A DNA stretch of 64,000 nt. It comes from Rhodobacteraceae bacterium CCMM004 (GTDB taxonomy: Bacteria; Pseudomonadota; Alphaproteobacteria; Rhodobacterales; Rhodobacteraceae). Where the stretch lies: assembly GCA_004005435.1 (NCBI GenBank), contig RZWH01000008.1, forward strand, positions 124,001 to 188,000, given 5' to 3'. How positions within the stretch are numbered: position 1 is the stretch's first letter; each line of letters begins with the position of its first letter. A program made the position numbers and the translations under genes. This document shows positions 29,198-37,656 of the stretch, piece by piece. The notes beneath the pieces are model-generated. The model was not told the DNA's origin and searched no databases. It worked only from the letters and a program-made list of their open reading frames with translations.

Positions 29198-29974
29198 ATG
29201 GCCAAGAAACCGACCGCCACCTATTCCGCGCCCGCCCTGGAAAAGGGGCTGGACATCGTCGAGCTGCTGTCGCGCGAGGAGGTCGGCCTCAGCCAGTCCG
29301 AGATCGCCCGCGCGCTGGGCCGCTCGGTGGGCGAGATCTTTCGGATGCTGATGGTGCTCCAGAACCGCGGCTACGTCGCCCAGGACCCGGTCTCGGACCG
29401 CTATCGGCTGACCACCTATCTCTTTGAGATCGCGCACAGGATCCCGTCCATCGGGCGGCTGACCGCGGCCGCCGAGCCGGCGATGCGGGCGCTGAGCGTC
29501 CAGGTGAACCAATCGACCCACCTGGCGATCCTCAGCGATGCCTCGGTGCTGGTGATCGGCCAGATGAACTCTCCCGGCAACAACATCCTGACCGTGCGGC
29601 TGGGGGCCAAGATCGACCTCTGGCAGGCGTCGTCGGGGCGGGTGATGCTGGCCTTCCGCCCCGAGGGCGAGCTGGCGCAGCTCCTCGACACCGTGCCCCT
29701 GCCCCGCGGCACGACGCCCGAGCGGATCCGCGCCGATCTGGCCCAAATCCGCACCGCCGGTGTCGAGACGCGCGACAGTTTCCTGGTCAAGGGCGTGGTC
29801 AACATCTCGGCCCCCGTGATCGACCACTCGGGCCTCGCCGCGGCCGCGCTGACCATCCCGCATATCGAGCGCTACGGCGATCCCGTGACGTTCGAAGATT
29901 GCCGCACCGCGCTGGTCGACACCGCCGCGGCGATCACCCGCACACTGGGGGGGCAGCCCCCTATCCCGGACTGA
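29198..29974 (+). CDS. IclR-family transcription regulator
   Basis: A 258-residue regulator with an N-terminal winged helix ('SAPALEKGLDIVELLSREEVGLSQSEIARALGRSVGEIFRMLMVLQNRGYV', about 9-60) and a C-terminal IclR effector domain ('ASSGRVMLAF', 'VNISAPVIDHSGLAAAALTIPHI'). The start ATG at 29198 fits the usual length; a longer frame upstream lacks family similarity. It converges with, and overlaps by 14 bases, the Gfo/Idh gene at 29961. It may control the sugar-acid/CoA locus that follows. Confidence 0.9.
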   Translation: MAKKPTATYSAPALEKGLDIVELLSREEVGLSQSEIARALGRSVGEIFRMLMVLQNRGYVAQDPVSDRYRLTTYLFEIAHRIPSIGRLTAAAEPAMRALSVQVNQSTHLAILSDASVLVIGQMNSPGNNILTVRLGAKIDLWQASSGRVMLAFRPEGELAQLLDTVPLPRGTTPERIRADLAQIRTAGVETRDSFLVKGVVNISAPVIDHSGLAAAALTIPHIERYGDPVTFEDCRTALVDTAAAITRTLGGQPPIPD

Positions 29975-31031
29975 GATCCAGCGGAACGGCGGGACGGGAC
30001 ATGCTGTCGAAGCACGCCTCGACCAGGGCCATGGTCTGAAACGCGTCCTCGACGCCCGAGAACAGCGTCGGGTCCTCACCCGCGTCGAAGCGCTGAACGT
30101 TGCGCATGGGGCCCATGAAGCTGTCGACGAACCAGCTCCCCTCCAGCGGCACCTGCTCCCAGGCACCGCCGTTGGGGCAGATCCACAGCTCGTCCGCCTC
30201 GCCGTTGGGATAGTCGAAGCAGACCCCCAGCTTGACCATCATCGCGGCCTCGGTGCCTTCGATCCGCATCCAGGCGGACTGGAATTTCCGCCCCGCCTGG
30301 TGGTTGTGGTTGATCGACATCAGCGCCCTCAGCGTCGCCCCATAGTCCAGGATCACCGACGTGCGGGTCTGGGCGAAGTCGGCCGCACGAGGGTCGCGCA
30401 GCGAGCGGGCAAAGACCCCGTCCGGGTTGCCCGCAATCGCACGGATGCTGTCGAGATAGTGGATCGAGTGGACCGCGATCTCGACCCGCTCCATCGGGAT
30501 GAGAAAGGGAAAGAGCGTCCAGGGGGTGAAGATGTTGAGATGGACCTCGATCTCCAGCAACGCGCCAAGGCGCCCGGCCTCGACCGCCTGGCGCGCCGCC
30601 ATCATCATCGGGGAGAAGCGGAGTTGGAAGTTCACCGCCGCCTTCAGCCCCTTGTCGCGGCAGAGCGCGCGGATCGCCCGGGCCTGAGCCAGGTCGCGGC
30701 CCATGGGCTTTTGGATCAGCACCGCGGCGCCGTCGGGCAGATCCGACAGGATGCCGAGGATCGCGTCCGGCGGCACGGCCACGTCGTAGACGGCCGAGGT
30801 CCCGTGGGCGGCGGCGGCGGCGGCGACGTCGGCATGAACCTGGGCAATGCCGTGTTCGCGCGCCAGACTCCGGGCGCGGTCGGGGTCGATGTCGGTCACG
30901 CCGCCGACGGTCAGCCCGGCCCGGTCGTAGGCCGGCATATGCGCGTCCCGGACGATGCCGCCCGCGCCGACGATGACGATGGGCTTGGGTGCGGCGGGCG
31001 CGGGCCAGCTCTGAGGAAAGTCGGCGATCAT
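29961..31031 (-). CDS. Gfo/Idh/MocA family oxidoreductase
   Basis: A 356-residue NAD(P)-dependent oxidoreductase. Rossmann motif 'IVIVGAGGIVRDAHMPAY' (18-35), 'QKPMGRDLAQARAI' in place of the EKP motif (QKP), and 'AVHSIHYLDSIRAIAGN' containing the HxxD active-site pattern. The start ATG overlaps the MaoC stop (ATGA), so the two are one unit. A sugar dehydrogenase role for the adjacent pathway is possible, which otherwise lacks its first enzyme; this is inference. Confidence 0.85.
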   Translation of the reverse strand: MIADFPQSWPAPAAPKPIVIVGAGGIVRDAHMPAYDRAGLTVGGVTDIDPDRARSLAREHGIAQVHADVAAAAAAHGTSAVYDVAVPPDAILGILSDLPDGAAVLIQKPMGRDLAQARAIRALCRDKGLKAAVNFQLRFSPMMMAARQAVEAGRLGALLEIEVHLNIFTPWTLFPFLIPMERVEIAVHSIHYLDSIRAIAGNPDGVFARSLRDPRAADFAQTRTSVILDYGATLRALMSINHNHQAGRKFQSAWMRIEGTEAAMMVKLGVCFDYPNGEADELWICPNGGAWEQVPLEGSWFVDSFMGPMRNVQRFDAGEDPTLFSGVEDAFQTMALVEACFDSMSRPAVPLDLSPG

Positions 31032-31480
31032 TCCGCGGCCTCCCGGCGCTCGACCAGCAACACATGCTCGCAATACATCGCCGTGCTGCCGTCCTGTTTC
31101 TTGGTCTCGGTGATCTCGACCACACGGCCATAGCCCGGACGCTTGGCGTCGGGCTCGGTCCGGCCGATGGTCACCACCGTGTGGATCGTGTCGCCGATAT
31201 GGACCGGCGTGGGAAAGCGCAGCCGCTCGTAGCCGTAGGTAAAGGCGCGCGGGTTGATCTGCGTCGCGGTCAGACCGACCCCGATGGCGAAGGTCATGGT
31301 GCCGTGGGCGATCCGCTGGCCGAACGCGCTCCGTGCGCAGAACTCGGCATCCATGTGGTGGGGAAAGAAGTCGCCGGTGTGCCCGGCATGGACCACAAAG
31401 TCGGTCTCGGTGATCGTCCGCCCCAGCGTCCGCCGCGCCTCCCCCGTCACGTAGTCCTCGAAAAACTGTTCCTTTTCCAC
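31028..31480 (-). CDS. MaoC-like hydratase/dehydratase with intact active site
   Basis: A 150-residue hot-dog-fold protein of the (R)-specific enoyl-CoA hydratase family. The hydratase motif is intact: 'RTITETDFVVHAGHTGDFFPHHMD', with the catalytic Asp and His in GDxxPxH, then 'RIAHGTM'. The C-terminal part 'YGYERLRFPTPVHIGDTI' and 'MYCEHVLLVER' resembles the second MaoC gene across the divergent promoter. GTG 31480 is chosen because GGAGG lies 9 bases upstream. The likely substrate is a CoA-ester of a hydroxy or unsaturated acid. Confidence 0.85.
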   Translation of the reverse strand: MEKEQFFEDYVTGEARRTLGRTITETDFVVHAGHTGDFFPHHMDAEFCARSAFGQRIAHGTMTFAIGVGLTATQINPRAFTYGYERLRFPTPVHIGDTIHTVVTIGRTEPDAKRPGYGRVVEITETKKQDGSTAMYCEHVLLVERREAAE

Positions 31481-31529
31481 AGGTTTGATCCTCCGCTGCC
31501 CCAGCAATATTTTACCTATACAAAATTCT

Positions 31530-31558
31530 TTGACATGTGAAAAGCCGCCATGCTAGAG
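31530..31558 (+). promoter_or_regulatory. Candidate promoter for the 15-gene plus-strand run
   Basis: TTGACA (31530-31535), a 17-base gap and CTAGAG (31553-31558), resembling alphaproteobacterial housekeeping promoters. It lies 35 bases before the second maoC start. The adjoining AT-rich stretch (31507-31530, ATTTTACC...AAAAT) is a rough palindrome and could hold an operator and the divergent promoter for the first maoC gene. Confidence 0.5.
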
Positions 31559-31593
31559 CCGACCGCAAGGGCAGATCACGGGAGGCGACGGAT

Positions 31594-32130
31594 ATGGCGG
31601 ACATCGGCGTTCACGCACGCGGGGTGCCCGGCCTGCCGGACGACCACGCCGAGATCCCGGTCTGGAACGCCGAGAACTGGTATTTCGAGGACTTCGAGGT
31701 CGGAGACAAAATCCGCTCGATCCGCCGGACGATCTCCGAAGGCGAGTCGATGCTCTTCAACAGCCTGGTGATGGACCACCATCCTTACGTCAGCGACGAC
31801 CGCTTCGCCGCCGAAGAGGGGGTCTTCGGCCGCCGCCTGGTGGCCGGGGCGATGGTGTTCTCCTACGGCTTGGGGCTCGCCGCCACGAACTGCCTCAACT
31901 CGTTCTCCTACGGCTACGACCGGCTGCGGTTCATCAAGCCGGTGTTCATCGGCGACACGATCTACACCATCCGCGAAAACCTGGCCAAAGAGCCCAAGAA
32001 CGCGCAGATGGGCAAGGTGCGGGTCAGCTATTCGGTCTACAAGGGCGAGGGCGAGTTGGCGCTCTATTGCGAGCACCTGATGACGGCGCTCTACCGCGAT
32101 CCGGCCAACGCCGAGGCTGCCAATGGCTGA
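31594..32130 (+). CDS. MaoC-like protein lacking the catalytic histidine
   Basis: A 178-residue hot-dog-fold protein, paralogous to the MaoC protein at 31028-31480 ('[22 protein letters not shown]', '[13 protein letters not shown]'). In the hydratase motif, '[25 protein letters not shown]', the Asp aligns but the catalytic His position is Val, and 'AHGTM' becomes 'VAGAM'. It is thus probably not an independent hydratase; it may pair with the intact paralogue or bind a ligand. The ATG follows a GGGAGG site. It opens the plus-strand run. Confidence 0.82.
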   Translation: MADIGVHARGVPGLPDDHAEIPVWNAENWYFEDFEVGDKIRSIRRTISEGESMLFNSLVMDHHPYVSDDRFAAEEGVFGRRLVAGAMVFSYGLGLAATNCLNSFSYGYDRLRFIKPVFIGDTIYTIRENLAKEPKNAQMGKVRVSYSVYKGEGELALYCEHLMTALYRDPANAEAANG

Positions 32131-33262
32131 GCCGGTGCGCCTGCGCGGGATGACCTGGGACCACAGCCGCGGTCTCGACCCGATGGTGGCCACCGCAGCG
32201 CACTTCGCCGAGCGGCATCCGGGGGTCGAGATCACGTGGGACGCCCGCTCGCTCCAGGCCTTCGCCGACCGGCCCATCGGCGAGATGGCGGCGGACTACG
32301 ATCTGATGGTGATCGACCATCCCCATGTGGGCGAGGTGGCCCAGAGCGGCGAGCTGGTGGCGCTCGACACCCTGGGCCGGGACGACGAGATGGCGGCGCT
32401 GGCGGCGCAGTCGGTGGGGGCCTCGCACCGCTCCTACGCGTTCGGCGGCCACCAATGGGCACTGGCCATCGACGCGGCGACCCCGGTGGCGTCGTTCCGG
32501 CCCGACCTCATCGACGCCGCGCCGACGCGGTGGGACGCGGTGATGGAACTCGCCCGCGACGGCCGGGTCGCGGTGGCGCTGATCCCGATCAACACGCTGA
32601 TGACGTTCTTCGGCCTGGCGCGGAACCAGGGGGTCGCGGTGGCCGAGGCGCCCGACCGAGTGATGGCCCGCGACGCGGCCGAGGGGGTGCTGGACCTCTT
32701 GATGGCGCTGGCCCACGCCGTCGATCCGCGGTGCCTGACGCTCGACCCGATCGGGGTTCTGGAGTGGATGGGACGCAGCGCGGACGCCCCCGCCTACTGC
32801 CCGTTCGGATACGGCTATACGAACTACAGCCGGGACGGGTACTGCCGCTTTCCCATCGTGTTCGCGGACGCCCCCGGAATCGCCGACAATGGCCCGCGGG
32901 GCACCGTGCTGGGCGGCACAGGCATCGCCGTCTCCCGCCGCTGCGCCCATATGGACGTCGCCGCCGACTACGCCTTCTGGATCGCCGGGGCCGAGTGCCA
33001 GGCGGGCCTGTTCTTCGACAGCGGCGGCCAGCCGGGCAACGCCGCGGCGTGGGAGGCCGACGGCCCCAATGCCGCCGCGCGCGGCTTTTTCCGCAACACC
33101 CGCAGGACGCTCGACACCGCTTGGCTGAGGCCCCGCTACGACGGCTACATGGAGTTCCAGGACCGGGGTGGAGACATCCTGCATGCCTGCCTCAAGGGTC
33201 AGGTCGGGCGGGCCGACACGCTCGACCGCCTCGACGCGGTCTACCGCGAGAGCCGCCGATGA
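32123..33262 (+). CDS. Leaderless solute-binding-protein-like protein, probably cytoplasmic
   Basis: A 379-residue protein with the general order of family 1 extracellular solute-binding proteins ('[39 protein letters not shown]', later '[24 protein letters not shown]' and 'YGYTNYSR'), but it starts with MAEPVRL and has no signal peptide. The start overlaps the second maoC by 8 bases and no alternative upstream start could add a leader. The next gene is a CoA-transferase, overlapped by 4 bases. Function is unknown: a cytoplasmic ligand-binding partner or sensor is conceivable. Protein family is recognised only at the fold level. Confidence 0.75.
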   Translation: MAEPVRLRGMTWDHSRGLDPMVATAAHFAERHPGVEITWDARSLQAFADRPIGEMAADYDLMVIDHPHVGEVAQSGELVALDTLGRDDEMAALAAQSVGASHRSYAFGGHQWALAIDAATPVASFRPDLIDAAPTRWDAVMELARDGRVAVALIPINTLMTFFGLARNQGVAVAEAPDRVMARDAAEGVLDLLMALAHAVDPRCLTLDPIGVLEWMGRSADAPAYCPFGYGYTNYSRDGYCRFPIVFADAPGIADNGPRGTVLGGTGIAVSRRCAHMDVAADYAFWIAGAECQAGLFFDSGGQPGNAAAWEADGPNAAARGFFRNTRRTLDTAWLRPRYDGYMEFQDRGGDILHACLKGQVGRADTLDRLDAVYRESRR

Positions 33263-34443
33263 GCGTCCTGCCCCAGGCCCAGCGCCCCCTTGACGGGCTG
33301 ACCGTGGTGGATTTCAGCCAGTTCCTTTCGGGCCCCCTCTGCGGGCTCAAGCTGGCCGACCTGGGCGCGCGGGTGATCAAGGTCGAGCGCCCGGGCGTCG
33401 GCGACCTCTGCCGCCAACTCTATCTCTCCGACACCGACATCGACGGCGACAACTCGCTGTTCCACGCCATCAACCGCAACAAGGAGAGCGTGACCGCGGA
33501 CCTGCGCGACCCCGACGACCGCGCCGCCCTGCTTCGGCTCCTGGCCACCGCCGACGTTATGATCCAGAACTTCCGCCCCGGCGTGATCGAGCGTCAGGGT
33601 CTGGGCTATGACGCGGTGCGCGAGATCAACCCGCGCATCGTCTACGGCAGCATCTCGGGCTATGGCGAGGACGGGCCCTGGCGCGACCTGCCCGGACAGG
33701 ATCTGCTGGCGCAAGCGCGTTCGGGCCTGCTGTGGCTGACGGGCAGCGCGGAGGATCCGCCGATGCCCATGGGGCTGGCCGTGGCGGACATGCTGGCGGG
33801 CAACGCCCTGGCCCAGGGGATCCTGGCCGCCTTGGTCGGGCGCGGGATCCACGGCCGCGGCGCGCTGGTGCAGACGAGCCTCCTGGAGGCGATGATCGAC
33901 TTTCAGTTCGAGGTCCTGTCGACCCATCTCAACGACGGGCAGCGGCCGCCCCGGCGGAGCGCGATCAACGGCGCCCATGCCTATCTGGCCGCGCCCTACG
34001 GGGTCTACCGCACCGCGGACGGTTATTTGGCGCTGGCGATGACGCCGTCGCTGTCGCGGCTCGCCGGCCTCCTGGGCGTCGAGGGGCTGGAGCGCTACGG
34101 CGACCACCCCGCCGCCGCGATGACCGAGCGGGACGCGATCAAGTCGGCGCTGGCCGAGCGGCTGGTCACCCGGCCGACCGCGGCGTGGTTGGAGGTGCTG
34201 CAACCGGCCGACATCTGGTGTTCGGAGGTTCTGACCTGGGCCGAACTGCGCCAGAGCGCGGGCTATCGGACGCTCGACTTGGAACAGACGATCCGCCGCA
34301 ATGGCGCCGTGCGGCTCGAGACGTTGCGCGCGCCCCTCAGGATCGACGGCGCGACGTTGAAATCCGACCGGGCGGCGCCCGCGCTGGGTCAGGACACCGA
34401 GCGCGTTCTGGGGCCCCTGCGCGCCGACGCGCCCGGCCCATGA
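33259..34443 (+). CDS. Family III CoA-transferase (CaiB/BaiF)
   Basis: A 394-residue enzyme. It has the family opening 'LDGLTVVDFSQFLSGPLCGLKLADLGARVIKVERPGVGD', 'FHAINRNKESVTADLRD', 'MIQNFRPGVIERQGLGYDAV', 'IVYGSISGYGEDGPWRDLPGQDLLAQARSGL' with the catalytic Asp in GQDLL (near residue 148), and 'VQTSLLEAMIDFQ'. These enzymes move CoA between carboxylic acids. Position beside MaoC proteins suggests it activates an acid for hydration or dehydration. The specific acid is unknown. Confidence 0.92.
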   Translation: MSVLPQAQRPLDGLTVVDFSQFLSGPLCGLKLADLGARVIKVERPGVGDLCRQLYLSDTDIDGDNSLFHAINRNKESVTADLRDPDDRAALLRLLATADVMIQNFRPGVIERQGLGYDAVREINPRIVYGSISGYGEDGPWRDLPGQDLLAQARSGLLWLTGSAEDPPMPMGLAVADMLAGNALAQGILAALVGRGIHGRGALVQTSLLEAMIDFQFEVLSTHLNDGQRPPRRSAINGAHAYLAAPYGVYRTADGYLALAMTPSLSRLAGLLGVEGLERYGDHPAAAMTERDAIKSALAERLVTRPTAAWLEVLQPADIWCSEVLTWAELRQSAGYRTLDLEQTIRRNGAVRLETLRAPLRIDGATLKSDRAAPALGQDTERVLGPLRADAPGP

Positions 34444-34472
34444 CCGATCACGATCCCAGGGAGGACACGACC

Positions 34473-35804
34473 ATGACCGCATCTCACATCGCCAGACTGC
34501 TGGCCGCCACTGCGCTGACCGGCCTCACCGCCGTCAGCGCGCTCGCCGAGGAGGTCGATTACGGCACCTTCGACGGCTACACACTGCGGGTGAAGCTGAT
34601 CGGCGGCGCGCAATACGAACCGCTCTATACCCGCATCGCCGAGTGGGAGGAAATGACCGGCGCCACCGTCGACGTGCTGTCGCGCAAGAACCACTTCGAA
34701 CTCGACCGCGAGATCAAGCAGGACATCGCCGCCGGGACGCTCGACTGGTGCGTGGGATCGAACCACACCAGTTTCGCCCCGCAATACGGCGCGATCTACA
34801 TCGACCTCAACGGTGTGGTGGGCGAAGGGACGCTGGCGGCGTTCCAGGCGCGCGCCCTGGAGAACGCCACCGTCGACGGCCGCCTGGTGCAACTGCCGCG
34901 CCATTCGGACATCTCGAACCTCTACTATATCAAGTCGCTCTACGAGGACGCCGACAACCAATCGCGGTTCAAGGAGGAATACGGATACGATCTGTCTCCG
35001 CCCGAAACCTGGGACCAGGTCAAGGACCAGGCCATGTTCTTTGCCGACGCGCCGCGGTTCTACGGCACCCAGTTCGTGGGCAAGGACGAGGCGATCACGG
35101 GCCGGTTCTACGAACTCCTCGTGGCCAACGGCGGCCAGCTCTTCGACGACGACTGGAACCCGGTCTTCAACTCCGACGCGGGGGTCGAGGCGGTGAACTT
35201 CTTCCGCGACCTCTATGAGGCCGAGGCGGTTCCGGCCGGCGCGCTGAACTATCTGTGGGACGACACCGGGCTGGGCTTTGCCTCGGGCACCGTGGCGCTG
35301 AACCTCGACTGGGCCGGCTGGGCGTCGTTTTTCAACGACCCCGAAAACTCCAAGGTCGCGGGCGACATCGGCCTGGTCCGCGCACCCAAGGGGTCGGCGG
35401 GCGTGCGCACGGGGTGGTCTGGCAGCCATAGCTTCTCCATCACCGAGACCTGCGACAACACGGAGGCGGCGGCGTCCTTCGTCACCTTCCTGACGAACCA
35501 CGACAGCCAGATGATCGAGGCCAGCGCGGGCCTGTTGCCGACCCGCAGCACGGTCTGGGACGACGCCAAGGCGCAGTTCGCCGAGGACGGCAACGACTTC
35601 CTCGTCCAGGTTTTCGACACCTATGCCCAGTCGATGGCCGAGGACGCCTTTACCCCGCCGCTGATCACGCCCTGGATCGAGGTGTCGAACGAGATCTGGC
35701 CGCGGTTGCAGGCGGCGATCCTGGGCGAGATGACGCCGCAGGAGGCGCTGGACGAGGCCGCGGACGCCGCGCGCCTGGTGATGGAAGACGCCGGTTACCT
35801 CTAA
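34473..35804 (+). CDS. ABC transporter substrate-binding protein (family 1)
   Basis: A 443-residue periplasmic protein with a signal peptide (MTASHIARLLAATALTGLTAVSALAEE) and family 1 features 'RVKLIGGAQYEPLYTRIAEWEEMTGATVDV' and 'LNLDWAGWASFFNDPENSKV'. The ATG at 34473 follows GGGAGG; an in-frame ATG at 34440 that overlaps the CoA-transferase stop would spoil the signal peptide. It delivers a sugar or sugar acid to the permeases downstream. A GC-rich repeat (35825-35842) that can fold lies in the gap before the permease. Confidence 0.93.
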   Translation: MTASHIARLLAATALTGLTAVSALAEEVDYGTFDGYTLRVKLIGGAQYEPLYTRIAEWEEMTGATVDVLSRKNHFELDREIKQDIAAGTLDWCVGSNHTSFAPQYGAIYIDLNGVVGEGTLAAFQARALENATVDGRLVQLPRHSDISNLYYIKSLYEDADNQSRFKEEYGYDLSPPETWDQVKDQAMFFADAPRFYGTQFVGKDEAITGRFYELLVANGGQLFDDDWNPVFNSDAGVEAVNFFRDLYEAEAVPAGALNYLWDDTGLGFASGTVALNLDWAGWASFFNDPENSKVAGDIGLVRAPKGSAGVRTGWSGSHSFSITETCDNTEAAASFVTFLTNHDSQMIEASAGLLPTRSTVWDDAKAQFAEDGNDFLVQVFDTYAQSMAEDAFTPPLITPWIEVSNEIWPRLQAAILGEMTPQEALDEAADAARLVMEDAGYL

Positions 35805-35877
35805 TCCGCCGCGACGACCGGCGCGGGCCCCGAGGCGGGCCCCGCCCCCCCTGCCCCGTCCCCGCGAGACGCACCGC

Positions 35878-36795
35878 ATGACCGACAGACGCCCCCCGTT
35901 CTGGCAGCGCGAGAAATACACGCCTTATCTCCTGCTGTTGCCGGCAGTTCTGACGATCCTGTTCGTGGTGCTGTTGCCGCTGATCTTTTCGCTCTACACC
36001 AGCTTTACCGGCTACCGCCTGATCCGGCCCGAAAGCCTGTGGCAATGGGTCGGCCTGCGCAACTACGAGCGGATCTTCGGCGACCGGGATTTCTGGGTGG
36101 CCTTCGGGCGCACGGTGATCTTTCTGACCATCGCGCTGAACCTGGAGTTCCTCCTGGGCCTCGGCATCGCGCTGTTGATCAACAAGATCACCTGGGGCCA
36201 GCGCACCCTGCGCACGATCATGATGTTTCCGATGATGTTCTCGCCGATCCTCGTCGGCTATCAGTTCAAGTTCGTCTTCAACGACAACATCGGCATTCTC
36301 AACAATGCGCTCCAGGCGCTGGGGTTGAGCGACGGCGCGATCCCCTGGCTGGTCGACAAGTACCTGGCGAACTTCGCCATCATCTTTGCCGAGGTGTGGA
36401 TGAGCACCTCCGTCTTCGCCATCCTGCTCCTGGCAGGGCTCTTTGCCATGCCGCGCGACCCCTTGGAGGCGGCCAAGGTCGACGGCTGCAACGCCTGGCA
36501 GGTGTTCCGCCACATCACCCTGCCCTTTCTCATGCCGTTCGTGTTCATCGCCATGACCATCCGCTCGCTCGACGTGGCGCGCGCCTATGACATCGTGGAC
36601 GTCATGACCGGCGGCGGACCGGCGGGCCGGACCGAGCTTCTGTGGACGCTGATCGCGCGGGTGGGCTACGACAACGCCCGGATGGGCCAGGCCAACGCCA
36701 TGGCCTACGTCTCGATCGTGCTGTCCATCGCCTTCACCTACTACTTCTTTACCAAGCTGATGGCGGCGCGGCGCTATATGGGAGGGGCCGACTGA
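35878..36795 (+). CDS. ABC transporter permease (MalF/UgpA type)
   Basis: A 305-residue permease with six helices (first 'YLLLLPAVLTILFVVLLPLIFSLYTSF') and the EAA loop 'RDPLEAAKVDGCNAWQVFRHITLPFLMP'. 'DIVDVMTGGGPAGRTELLWTLIAR' is characteristic of the group. It overlaps the second permease by one base. Confidence 0.94.
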   Translation: MTDRRPPFWQREKYTPYLLLLPAVLTILFVVLLPLIFSLYTSFTGYRLIRPESLWQWVGLRNYERIFGDRDFWVAFGRTVIFLTIALNLEFLLGLGIALLINKITWGQRTLRTIMMFPMMFSPILVGYQFKFVFNDNIGILNNALQALGLSDGAIPWLVDKYLANFAIIFAEVWMSTSVFAILLLAGLFAMPRDPLEAAKVDGCNAWQVFRHITLPFLMPFVFIAMTIRSLDVARAYDIVDVMTGGGPAGRTELLWTLIARVGYDNARMGQANAMAYVSIVLSIAFTYYFFTKLMAARRYMGGAD

Positions 36796-37652
36796 TGGGC
36801 CGGACCTTGCGCAAACGGCTGGCCGCGGTGGGGCTGTGGCTCCTCACCTTCGTTCTGATGGTCATCATGTGCGTCCCGGGGTTGTGGGTCGTGCTGACCG
36901 CGTTCCGCCCCAATGCCGAGGTGCTGGCCAAGCCGCCGGTGTGGATCCCCGAGAACCCTAGCCTGAACAACTTTGCCAAGATCTTCGGCTTCGGCGCGGA
37001 CCAGGTGGCGATCCCGGTCCCGGCCTACTTCGCGAACTCGCTGATCATCGCCCTGACCTCCACCGTCATCGCGCTCTTGATCGGGATGTCGGGCGGCTAT
37101 GCCTTCGCGCGCTATCGCTTCCGCTTCAAGAACGGGCTGTTCCTGGGGCTGATGCTGTCGCGGACGGTGCCGGGGATCGCGCTGTCGCTGCCGATCTTCA
37201 TCATCTGGAGCCGCCTCGGGCTCATCGACGCCAAGCTGGGGTTGATCATCGTCTACGTGGCGCTGAACGTGCCCTTCACCATCTGGCTGATCGACGGCTT
37301 CTTCCGTCAGATCCCCAAGGAGATGAGCGAGGCGGCCCAGGTCGATGGCTGCACCCGCTGGCAGGCGTTCTGGAAGATCGAGTTCCCGCTCGCCAAGTCC
37401 GGCATCGCCAGTGCGGGCATCTTCGCCTTTCTCACCTCGTGGAACGAATATGCGCTGGCCTCGAACCTCACCCGCTCGACCGACAGCAAGACGCTGCCGG
37501 TGGGGCTCATGGACTTCACCGCGCAGTTCACCATCGACTGGGCGGGCATGTCGGCGATGGCGGTGATCATCATCGTCCCGGCGCTGATCCTGACATTCCT
37601 CGTGCAGAAACACCTGATCGCCGGACTGACCTTCAGCGGAGTCAAAGGATAA
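36795..37652 (+). CDS. ABC transporter permease (MalG type)
   Basis: A 285-residue permease, six helices, EAA loop 'EMSEAAQVDGCTRWQAFWKIEFPLAKSG' and the usual C-terminus 'GLTFSGVKG'. 'TSWNEYALASNLTRSTDSKTLPVGL' is typical of the sugar importers. The start lies in the stop of the first permease (TGATG). Confidence 0.94.
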   Translation: MGRTLRKRLAAVGLWLLTFVLMVIMCVPGLWVVLTAFRPNAEVLAKPPVWIPENPSLNNFAKIFGFGADQVAIPVPAYFANSLIIALTSTVIALLIGMSGGYAFARYRFRFKNGLFLGLMLSRTVPGIALSLPIFIIWSRLGLIDAKLGLIIVYVALNVPFTIWLIDGFFRQIPKEMSEAAQVDGCTRWQAFWKIEFPLAKSGIASAGIFAFLTSWNEYALASNLTRSTDSKTLPVGLMDFTAQFTIDWAGMSAMAVIIIVPALILTFLVQKHLIAGLTFSGVKG

Positions 37653-37656
37653 CACG

